64,000 nucleotides of DNA. Origin: JAQUTK01 sp963677415 (GTDB taxonomy: Bacteria; Bacteroidota; Bacteroidia; Bacteroidales; JAQUTK01). Position numbers and translations under genes: made by a program. Below the pieces are notes generated by a model. The model made no database searches, was not told the DNA's origin, and saw only the letters and a list, made by a program, of their open reading frames with translations. Each line of letters begins with the position of its first letter. Position 1 is the first letter of the stretch. Location of the stretch: contig CAXXFJ010000004.1 in the NCBI GenBank assembly GCA_963677415.2, positions 1 through 64,000 of the forward strand, written 5' to 3'. Of this stretch, positions 27,871 to 35,350 are shown one piece after another.

Positions 27871-29150
27871 ATAGTTCGGTAAATATTCAATTAAACAATT
27901 AGTAATCAATGATTTAAATAAGATAGTTTAATATAAAATAATTAGTTAAGCAGCTGATTTTCAGTAACTTTATGGTTATTGAGACAATAAATTACTATGA
28001 GAAGATCAAGCATACTTAACCAATTTAGAGGTATCTGCAGTGATATCGTAAATGAGTTCGCTGCGAAATTAAACAAAAGTTTCAAATCATTCATCATAGA
28101 GACACTGTTACTATATATGGTTATAACAAGAAAAATAAATTTTCTTCAAATGGGCCGTTATTCCGATTCCTGCGAGCAACGTTTCCGGCAGAACTTTGCC
28201 AGGGACTTTGACTGGTTATCATTTAATCTGAACCTGTCTCAACGGATACTTACCGGAGAGAGAAAAGCTATCGCCATTGATCCCAGTTATATTTCTAAGT
28301 CAGGTAAGTCAACACCTTGGACCGGTTATTTCTGGTCTGGTTGTGCCGGGGCTGCCAAACGGGGACTTGAGATACTCGGAGTCGGCTTGATGGATATAGA
28401 TAATAAATATTGTCTTTCACTGGAAGCAGTACAGACTCCCGACACTAAAACACTTGAGAAATCAGGTTTGACTTTGACGGACTAGTATCTGTTTGCACTC
28501 AACGGAATCAAAGAGTAGCTCCATCCTGTTACTCAATACATTGTTGCAGATGCCTATTTCTCCAAGAAAATCTTTGCTGACGGACTTTTGGAACAGGGGT
28601 TTCACTTGATTAGCCGTTTCAGGGATGATGCTGTACTCAGATATCCGACCCTTGAGAAACCGACCGGTAAGAAAGGAAGACCTAAGCTCTTTGATGGAAA
28701 GATAGACTTCGGAAATCAGAAAGAAGAACGGTTCGAAGAGCCTTATCTTTCAATAAATAACGGGAAACTCTATTTCTCAACTGACACTACGATGTCGGCC
28801 AAAGATGTCATCGAATATTATCGGACACGCTTCCAAATAGAATTTTTTACGCGATGCAAAACAGTTTACAGGGCTAAACCACTCGCAGGCTAGAAGTACG
28901 GCTAAGCTGCGATTCAACTTCAATGAATCACTGACTTCTGTGAATGTTGCAAAGGTGATGGCAAAGGAAAGAGGAATACCGTTCTCGATAGCTTCGCTTA
29001 AAACTATGATACACAACGAGTATCTACTTCAACGATTTAATCTCTTCTCCGGCATTAACCCGAACAAGAGATTAAATGATAAACTTTTCAAAGAACTTGT
29101 CGAGTTTGCTGCTATTGCGGCATAGCTCTATTTAATATTTACCGAACTAT
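27871..29150 (+). mobile_element. Decayed IS4-like insertion sequence
   Basis: A 17-base sequence ATAGTTCGGTAAATATT at 27871-27887 is repeated exactly in inverted orientation at 29134-29150, bounding a 1280-base element. A convincing target-site duplication is not visible; at most 2 bases could match. The enclosed transposase is broken, so the element is probably immobile unless helped in trans. One end lies 21 bases upstream of the WYL gene start. Confidence 0.88.
27997..29125 (+). pseudogene. Broken IS4-like DDE transposase
   Basis: Translated pieces form one DDE transposase: IAIDPSYISKSGKS (first catalytic Asp region), IVADAYFSKKIF (second Asp region) and YYRTRFQIEF followed after a frameshift by RDAKQFTGLNHSQARS, which fits the IS4 Y-R-E-K signature. 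In-frame TAG codons occur at 28483-28485 and 28515-28517, a stretch around 28750 is deleted, and a frameshift lies near 28850. The reading frame then continues to a stop at 29125. No functional product is expected. Confidence 0.88.
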
Positions 29151-29193
29151 TCTGATAAGCAGTGTCTGCCTTTTATTAAGAACGAACAACGCC

Positions 29194-31224
29194 TTATTTT
29201 GTAAACTTTAGGATACCCCCCAATGAGTCTTTTAAAAGATATATTCCCGGTGTAAAATAGGCTGTTGATATAATCAGCTGATCTTGTCCATCCACTGCTA
29301 TGGAACGTATCTTTGCCCCATTAACAGAATAAATATCCAGATATTTTACCTCTGGCTCTGGAAAGACTGTCAGCACTCCGTTTTCATAATAAGCTTTGAT
29401 AACCGGAACTTGCATCAGGTTGGCCGAGGTGTTGCTGTCAGGACTCCATACGAACGTAGTGATAGAACCTCCCGTCATCTTTTTAGGGATAGAGATATTG
29501 CCTTCTTTTATAGAGATCTGTGTTGTCAGATCGGACGTATTATAAAGCAGTGCAACGCGCGAACCATCCGGATTGACAAAGGCAACGTTTTTGATAGAGG
29601 AATTGAAACAGATCGAATTAATACGTTTTGCTCCCGGTTTTACGAACTTACTTAGATGTGCCAGTGTGTAATATTCTGCATTTTCGGAATAGGAAGAACC
29701 ATCAGACTTAATTTCAAAGACTCCGCGGCAATTTGTGGGACCGCCAGGGATCACCGGACCATAATTCTCATTCAAAGCCAGGTTCCACAAGATAACACCT
29801 GATGCCCAATTGCGAACAGACTCAATCATGAGATGAAGCACTTCCCATTGGGTGGCACCGAAATCACCTTTCACAGAGCCCCAGCCAGTACCTTCTGTAA
29901 ATAAAATATCTTTAGACATATCCAGATACTTCACGTAGGACTGAGAGGTGACCCCCGTCGCACCATCCGGTGATGAATAGGAATGGAAAGTCGTTCCATC
30001 CACAAACTGCCAGGCTTTCAAGCTTTTCTTCACGGTCGTAGCATACTCCAGCGCATTGTCCCAATTATGATCATAAATATATAGCTTGGTGGAAAGATTG
30101 TTACTTCTCAATTTAGGTCCCAGATAATTACCCACCAAAAACCCCTGAGCATCGGCAGGCATATACATACACGGATAAGAGGCCCAACCCCATAAAGGCT
30201 CATTTTGAACAGTCATCGCATCGACAGGTACACCATTATCCCTCATCGCTTGCAGATAATGGATGTAGTAATTTGAGAGGGAGTCGCCATATGCAGTATT
30301 GTAGCTCCATCCCGTCGTGTTGGAATAGGTTTTCATGTAAGACGGAGGAGACCAGGCTGACGCAATAATTTTTAAATCAGGATTCAACGTGCGAACTGCT
30401 TTCAATACTGTCATCACCCCTTCCGGATCTTTGAACTCAAACTTACGGTTCCCGTCATCATGTGTCCATACTGACGATGAGAAATCAGAGGCACCAATGG
30501 TGGTACGTACATAATTTAGACCTAATCCGGACTCAGAAAAGACATCATTCAGAAACTTTGCCTTGTTAGTTTCCGAAAGAGCATTGATAAGCAAGGCGGA
30601 TGAACCAGTCACAGCAGCACCGAAACCCTGCATAGTCTGGAAGGTCGTAGAAGCGTCCACATACACCGGAGTGCCACTGCTCGAAGCGAAGGGTTGGGAA
30701 GATTGGATGAGTTGAGCAATTTTCGTAGAGGTATAGATCGTGGCTGTGCCCGACGCCTGATTCGGAGAGTCATTTACCTTCTCGAATTTCAACCAATTGA
30801 GACTGAACCCCCCTTTGGGGATATCCACCGATATATTGAAAGTTGAAGCAGGAAGGAATACCTGATGTGAAACAGTTTTCCAGTTCTGGAGACCACCTGT
30901 GGGAGGGACCTCGGCTACTCCATACACTGTGCTTCCTGAGTTGGATGTCAATGCGATGGTTCCTTTCGTAGTTGCAGCTGAGGACACACGATAGGAGACA
31001 CGGTACAGACCTGCTTTAGTAACAGTGATTGCGTAATATAGATAAGATCCGTCTGATGTCTTTTTTATGTTTAATCCCCCGATGCTATCTGAACAGGATT
31101 CAGTCGTTAGTCCACTACTTTTTCCTGTAAAATCTTCTGCTTCAATCTGAGCCGGTATTAATGTCTGTGCAGAAACTGACAAACTGATAGCGCAAATAAC
31201 ATAAAACAACATAGCTCTTTTCAT
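29194..31224 (-). CDS. Secreted GH30 glycosidase with CBM6-like module and T9SS-like tail
   Basis: From the ATG at 31224 the product is 676 residues with signal peptide MKRAMLFYVICAISLSVSAQ. A CBM6-like carbohydrate-binding module occupies about 24-150. A GH30 barrel with its side beta-domain follows: the acid/base is Glu342 in TVQNEPLW and the nucleophile Glu444 in LFTEGTGWG. GH30 members act on beta-glucosides, beta-1,6-glucan or xylan. The last ~70 residues (YLDIYSVNGAKIRS; TPGIYLLKDS; ending LKFTK) resemble a type IX secretion type A sorting domain. The frame extends upstream to 31284, but the promoter element at 31289 makes 31224 the likely start. The broken copy at 17046-17795 is its paralogue. 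Confidence 0.92.
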   Translation of the reverse strand: MKRAMLFYVICAISLSVSAQTLIPAQIEAEDFTGKSSGLTTESCSDSIGGLNIKKTSDGSYLYYAITVTKAGLYRVSYRVSSAATTKGTIALTSNSGSTVYGVAEVPPTGGLQNWKTVSHQVFLPASTFNISVDIPKGGFSLNWLKFEKVNDSPNQASGTATIYTSTKIAQLIQSSQPFASSSGTPVYVDASTTFQTMQGFGAAVTGSSALLINALSETNKAKFLNDVFSESGLGLNYVRTTIGASDFSSSVWTHDDGNRKFEFKDPEGVMTVLKAVRTLNPDLKIIASAWSPPSYMKTYSNTTGWSYNTAYGDSLSNYYIHYLQAMRDNGVPVDAMTVQNEPLWGWASYPCMYMPADAQGFLVGNYLGPKLRSNNLSTKLYIYDHNWDNALEYATTVKKSLKAWQFVDGTTFHSYSSPDGATGVTSQSYVKYLDMSKDILFTEGTGWGSVKGDFGATQWEVLHLMIESVRNWASGVILWNLALNENYGPVIPGGPTNCRGVFEIKSDGSSYSENAEYYTLAHLSKFVKPGAKRINSICFNSSIKNVAFVNPDGSRVALLYNTSDLTTQISIKEGNISIPKKMTGGSITTFVWSPDSNTSANLMQVPVIKAYYENGVLTVFPEPEVKYLDIYSVNGAKIRSIAVDGQDQLIISTAYFTPGIYLLKDSLGGILKFTK
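29206..29832 (-). repeat. Right arm of long direct repeat flanking the island
   Basis: The 3' part of the intact GH30 gene; pairs with 17046-17672 at about 97% identity by eye. Confidence 0.9.
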
Positions 31225-31288
31225 AAAATTACTTCTTCTTATGGATTTAAATAGTATTACTGGAAGCAGCTGGCCTGCGTTCACCGAG

Positions 31289-31296
31289 CAAATATA
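31289..31296 (-). promoter_or_regulatory. -7 element of the GH30 gene
   Basis: The minus strand reads TATATTTG, matching TAnnTTTG, 65 bases upstream of the ATG at 31224. It supports that start over the earlier in-frame codon. Confidence 0.55.
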
Positions 31297-31446
31297 GAGT
31301 GTTTATGGATGCATGACAAGTGAATGTGGAAAAAGTCAGTCATTTAAGGTATCGGGTAGGTCCATCAAGGAGCTCGAATCCTTTCATAAAGACGTTCCTC
31401 CCGTTTGCCTACCGCTGACTTTCCGTTCACCGAACGTCAAACGGAA

Positions 31447-31486
31447 CACGCGTCCTTGTGTTTGGATCCATGCACAAGGACGCGTG
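31447..31486. repeat. Perfect 14-base inverted repeat
   Basis: Arms CACGCGTCCTTGTG (31447-31460) and its exact reverse complement (31473-31486) enclose 12 bases. The core CGTCCTTGTG recurs once more just downstream (about 31495-31504). Confidence 0.8.
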
Positions 31487-31510
31487 AATCGGTTCGTCCT
31501 TGTGTTCAGA

Positions 31511-31576
31511 TTTGTACTGTATGATCCTTCCATTTGTACTGTATGTTCTTCAGGTTTGTACTGTATGTTCTTGGCG
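31511..31576. repeat. Three 22-base direct repeats
   Basis: TTTGTACTGTATG occurs at 31511, 31533 and 31555, exactly 22 bases apart, each followed by a similar nine bases. The period of about two helical turns suits protein-binding sites. Confidence 0.8.
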
Positions 31577-31624
31577 TTTCATTTAATAGTTTTTTCGGGG
31601 TTCTAAATACTTCGGAGTGAGGGG

Positions 31625-31645
31625 ATTGCGGGTCAAGCCCGCAAT
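31625..31645. repeat. Palindromic interspersed repeat (REP-like)
   Basis: ATTGCGGG (31625-31632) and CCCGCAAT (31638-31645) flank TCAAG. The surrounding GCGGGTCAAGCCCGCAATGA is a repeat type seen dispersed in many bacterial genomes. Confidence 0.6.
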
Positions 31646-31813
31646 GACGACGGAAAACAGCCTTTGAGGAAAGGTAGTCTTGGAGGAAAAAGTAGCCTTT
31701 GAAGGCTTGGAGCACCCTTTTTCGTAATTTCTTTGAGCTGATATTTTTTTTATTTATTTTTCATTCTGCAAACGGTAGATACCTCAATTTCAATGCACCA
31801 AGTGCACCAAGAC

Positions 31814-31839
31814 ATGCCTTACAGTATGCTGTAAGGCAT
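31814..31839 (+). terminator. Possible terminator hairpin
   Basis: An 11-base perfect stem (31814-31824 and 31829-31839) with loop TATG is followed by TTTGATCTTT. No gene feeds it directly. Confidence 0.4.
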
Positions 31840-32360
31840 TTTGATCTTTCAGCTTTTTACTTGCTCGGTTGATAATTGCAACCATTTATGTTTGCTCGGA
31901 GGCATTTTGTATACAGTTTTGCAATCTACCCAATCCAGCCCAAAAGTTTTCCAATAGTTTTGCTCCTAACTATTTGAAAACTTTGTCGCGCGAACCGTAT
32001 ATCTTTCCGACGTTAACCGTATATCTTTTGATGAATTCTTTGTATTTGATAGTGTTTGCAACTAACAATGTATGCAAATAGTATGAAAAGAGCCCTTTGA
32101 GCAAACAAACATGTATGCAATTTGTACCGAGCGATGTAAAAATTTGGAGATTGACATGACACACAAGCCTTCAAATGGCATATTATGGTGCAGTGGTGTA
32201 GATAAATAGTACTTTTTTACTGATTTCAAATTCGAAAAACAAAAAAACAACAGACTTGAAATATCGACCGTTACTTAGATGAAAGGTTTTGCACAGCAAT
32301 ACCCTGGTAACACCACATATCGTTGAAGAGCAAGATAAAGAAGATATTCTTTGCTGTACA

Positions 32361-32399
32361 ATAGCCGGGTACTCTTCGTTGCGAACAGTACCCGGCTAT
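32361..32399 (-). terminator. Hairpin downstream of ferritin
   Basis: Perfect 13-base GC-rich arms (32361-32373 and 32387-32399) lie 18 bases beyond the ferritin stop. No U-tract follows on the minus strand, so function as a terminator is probable but not certain. Confidence 0.6.
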
Positions 32400-32416
32400 C
32401 CAATGTGATAGGCTCT

Positions 32417-32935
32417 TTATACAGCAGTCAGAGTGGCATCTACAAAGACTCTGGTGGCAAGTTCTTTATCCAATAGATAAATGTTAGGTCCGTCTTCGCC
32501 GATGAGGGTGAGCTGATCGATGATTTCCGTTATGTTCTTTTCTTCCTCGGTCTGTTCATCGATAAACCATTGCAACATACTGCTGGTCGCATAATCTTTT
32601 TCAGCCATGGCTACCTCGTAGCAATTACCGATCATCTCTGTAACAACCAGTTCGTGCGCATAGGAGGCTTTAAATGCGTCCAGTACGGAATTGAATTCAG
32701 TCTTTACCGCTGCCAATGGCTGGAGTTTTACTTCACCGCCACGGCTGATGATGTAATCGAAAAACTTCAGAGCATGGGTATTCTCTTCCTGATATTGAAT
32801 ACGCATCCAGTTGGCACTTCCTTTCAGCCCTTTGCTTTCAAGCCAAGAGGACATGGAGAGATAGAGATAGGCAGACCAGAACTCTGCATTGATCTGCTTG
32901 TTGAGTACTTCTTCTACTTTTTTGTTCAGTTTCAT
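32417..32935 (-). CDS. ftnA: Bacterial non-heme ferritin
   Basis: The 172-residue four-helix protein carries ferroxidase-centre residues in helices A and B: Glu17 context INAEFWSAYLYLSM and the EENTHALKFFDYI motif (Glu-x-x-His), then Glu in VTEMIGNCYEVA and Gln/Glu in WFIDEQTEEEKN. It would form a 24-subunit shell that oxidises Fe(II) and stores ferric iron, buffering iron and oxidative stress. Length is normal. It stands alone with its own promoter element and a downstream hairpin. The symbol is by family. Confidence 0.97.
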   Translation of the reverse strand: MKLNKKVEEVLNKQINAEFWSAYLYLSMSSWLESKGLKGSANWMRIQYQEENTHALKFFDYIISRGGEVKLQPLAAVKTEFNSVLDAFKASYAHELVVTEMIGNCYEVAMAEKDYATSSMLQWFIDEQTEEEKNITEIIDQLTLIGEDGPNIYLLDKELATRVFVDATLTAV

Positions 32936-32966
32936 ATTCTTATTGTTTAGTGATTCAATTGATTTC

Positions 32967-32974
32967 CAAATATA
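32967..32974 (-). promoter_or_regulatory. -7 element of the ferritin gene
   Basis: The minus strand reads TATATTTG, an exact TAnnTTTG match, 32 bases upstream of the ATG. Confidence 0.6.
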
Positions 32975-33680
32975 GTCAATTATTCGAAGAGTCTTCCTGC
33001 TAACGATGATTTTTTTGAATAGCTACTCCGGTATATAGATAGCAAGATTGAAAAAGTAACAGTTTTTAAACTGTGATGTACTGTTCTGTTCTGTCGCTTC
33101 TGATGAATCAGAGAACCATTTGTCCAATTATTTGTTCAAATGAGATTCTGTTAATACGTGAAGAATGTATAAATAAACACAAACTATAAAAACAGCGCTT
33201 TTAACCGCTTTCTTTACTTATTGTTGAATTTTCATCTCACTATATCTCTCTGATAAAGGGTGCTGATGGCATCTGCAAAAGGAGAGGCCGCTTGTATGGG
33301 AGACTTATTGTTTGCATTACGATAAGATTTAATTTTATGTGTAAGATTGCCTTTTCTTAAAATGAATGCATACTATTTGGTGGGTAAGATTGTAATGGAT
33401 ACTTTTACGGCATCTCAGAAAGATCATGCCTTATTGTAAGAATATTTCTGTTAGTGACATAATAATAATACGACGTTGGAATTTATATGATACATCTATA
33501 CGAATGAAAAAGATCTTTTTAACCCTATTATAGACTCAGAATAAGGAGCTTCACTTTTGTAACAAAACTCCTTATTCTGATCCTTCGTTTAATAAATAAT
33601 CATCGGATAAGCTTGTCCGAAACAAAAATAACAAAACAATTTAACTGCGCGGTTTTTAAGGGCAAAACACATAATCTGTT
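32975..33680. other. Gene-free stretch before the glycan cluster
   Basis: About 700 AT-rich bases without a convincing gene. The one structured element is a 12-base perfect inverted repeat (33537-33548 and 33568-33579, loop 19) about 100 bases before the first enzyme gene. It could be a terminator or an mRNA leader structure. No clear TAnnTTTG promoter was found. Confidence 0.5.
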
Positions 33681-35309
33681 ATGAAAAACTTATGCATTTC
33701 AATCTTTCTCGTTGTTGTTTGCTTGTGTTCTTCACAATCACACGCACAAGTTTCAAGGAAAGGCAACAAACAGCTTTCAGTACTCTCCTGGGGAGATCAA
33801 GGTGATGGTACATACAAAAATCCAATTATCAACAGCGACTATTCCGATCCGGATGTGATAAGGGTTGGAAGTGATTATTATCTGGTTACGTCAACCTTTC
33901 ACCTTAGTCCGGGCATCACCATATTACATTCCAAAGATTTGGTGAACTGGACGATTATCGGCCATGCTATTAATGACCTGGCATCCTTCGATAGTGCTTA
34001 TTCTGCTGACGAGATGAAAGAATATAGTCACGGTGTATGGGCTCCTGCAATCCGATATCACGATGGAAAATTCTGGGTATACGTTTTTGATCCGGTTTTT
34101 GGATTATTCATGACTACGGCAACTAATCCTGCCGGGCCATGGGAGCCTGCCCATCAGGTTTTTAAGGCAAAGAACTTCGATGATTGTTGCCCATTCTGGG
34201 ACAACGATGGGCAGATGTACCTATCGTGTGCTAATTTTGACAGAGGTTATCCTAACGACTATGATATCAAGTTACTCAAACTAACACCTGACGGAAAAAA
34301 CACACAGGATTCGGGAACAATTGTGCATAAAGGAGCGGTGGCTGAAGCTACAAAAATGTATAAAATAAAGGACTGGTATTACATCTTTTATTGTCAAGAT
34401 TTTCCGGATTCTCATCGGGTACAAATGGCAATGCGTTCCAAAAATATTTATGGACCCTATGAACATAAACGACTTTGTCAGGAACGCGGTGGAATAAGCC
34501 AAGAAGCTTTTGGCAACAATGCAGCACAAGGTGGATTGGTACAAACAGCACAGGGCGATTGGTATTTTCTGCACCATTGGGCCGTTATGTCTAACCCGAT
34601 GGGACGTACATTGGCATTGGCTCCCGTTACTTGGATCAACGATTGGCCTATTATTGGCAATGTTGAATCCGATGGAGTTGGAAGTATGGTGTTCGGAGGA
34701 AAAAAGCCTATCAATGGATTCCCTATCGTTCATCCGCAAACAAACGACGAATTCAATTGTAATCGGCTAGGACTGATGTGGCAATGGAATCATTCGCCCA
34801 GAAATGATAAATGGTCGCTATTAGAACGAAAGGGATATCTACGCCTTTATGCTTCAAAACCTGTCAATAATGGTGGTTTTTTTAATGCATCCAATACTCT
34901 TTTGCAGCGGACAATGGGCAGTGAGTATGGAAATATTATTACCTGTATTGATGTAAACGCAATGGTCAATGAACAAATTGTTGGGTTGTGTATTGTAGCC
35001 AACAACCTTGGATTGTTAAAAGTGGTTCAAATAAACAACGAACGGTTTATTCAAGTTTCTATTGGTGGAAAATCATTTGATAATGTGCCAATTCGCACAA
35101 ATAAAGTTTGGTTGAAAGCACTCTCAGAAAACAATGTGTACCAGTTTTATTACAGTACCGACGGAAAGAAATTTAACCAGGTTGGCGAGTCGTTCGAAGT
35201 TGAAGGCTGGTGCAACTGGCGGGGAGTTGAAATTGGTTTGTTTTGCTGGACTAATGAGGCCCCTATCGGATATGTTGATGTGGACTGGTTCAGATACGAT
35301 TATCGCTAA
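33681..35309 (+). CDS. GH43 family beta-xylosidase/arabinofuranosidase
   Basis: The 542-residue exported protein (signal peptide ending SQSHAQ, residue ~23) starts its catalytic domain with NPIINSDYSDPDVIRVG, containing the general-base Asp, and has the acid Glu in GAVAEATKMYK and the pKa-modulating Asp in the SHGVWAPAIRYHDGKFWVY region. After the propeller (about 40-330), a C-terminal beta-sandwich (about 350-540; FQLNVDWFRYDY-like end) is typical of the xylosidase/arabinosidase subfamilies. It removes terminal xylose or arabinose. It is the first gene of a long plus-strand cluster, 41 bases before the GH38-like gene. Confidence 0.9.
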   Translation: MKNLCISIFLVVVCLCSSQSHAQVSRKGNKQLSVLSWGDQGDGTYKNPIINSDYSDPDVIRVGSDYYLVTSTFHLSPGITILHSKDLVNWTIIGHAINDLASFDSAYSADEMKEYSHGVWAPAIRYHDGKFWVYVFDPVFGLFMTTATNPAGPWEPAHQVFKAKNFDDCCPFWDNDGQMYLSCANFDRGYPNDYDIKLLKLTPDGKNTQDSGTIVHKGAVAEATKMYKIKDWYYIFYCQDFPDSHRVQMAMRSKNIYGPYEHKRLCQERGGISQEAFGNNAAQGGLVQTAQGDWYFLHHWAVMSNPMGRTLALAPVTWINDWPIIGNVESDGVGSMVFGGKKPINGFPIVHPQTNDEFNCNRLGLMWQWNHSPRNDKWSLLERKGYLRLYASKPVNNGGFFNASNTLLQRTMGSEYGNIITCIDVNAMVNEQIVGLCIVANNLGLLKVVQINNERFIQVSIGGKSFDNVPIRTNKVWLKALSENNVYQFYYSTDGKKFNQVGESFEVEGWCNWRGVEIGLFCWTNEAPIGYVDVDWFRYDYR

Positions 35310-35350
35310 TGACTGATCAAATATAGATGTGATTTTTAAAATTGTAAACA

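Larger units (their letters stand above)
31297..32416. other. Gene-free, repeat-rich stretch between GH30 and ferritin
   Basis: About 1.1 kb with no convincing gene. It holds a 14-base inverted repeat (31447-31486), three 22-base direct repeats (31511-31576), a widespread-type palindrome (31625-31645), an 11-base hairpin (31814-31839), two copies of AACCGTATATCTTT (about 31992-32030) and the ferritin terminator. Confidence 0.7.

Noticed and set aside
27871..29150. Active insertion sequence
   Set aside because: The terminal repeats are perfect but the transposase has two stop codons, a deletion and a frameshift.
31225..31284. Twenty-residue N-terminal extension of the GH30 enzyme
   Set aside because: It would place the start five bases from the -7 element and precede a normal signal peptide with unrelated residues.
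31511..31576. Short regularly spaced repeats as a CRISPR array
   Set aside because: Only three units, 13-base identical cores, nine-base intervals that are similar to each other, and no cas genes.
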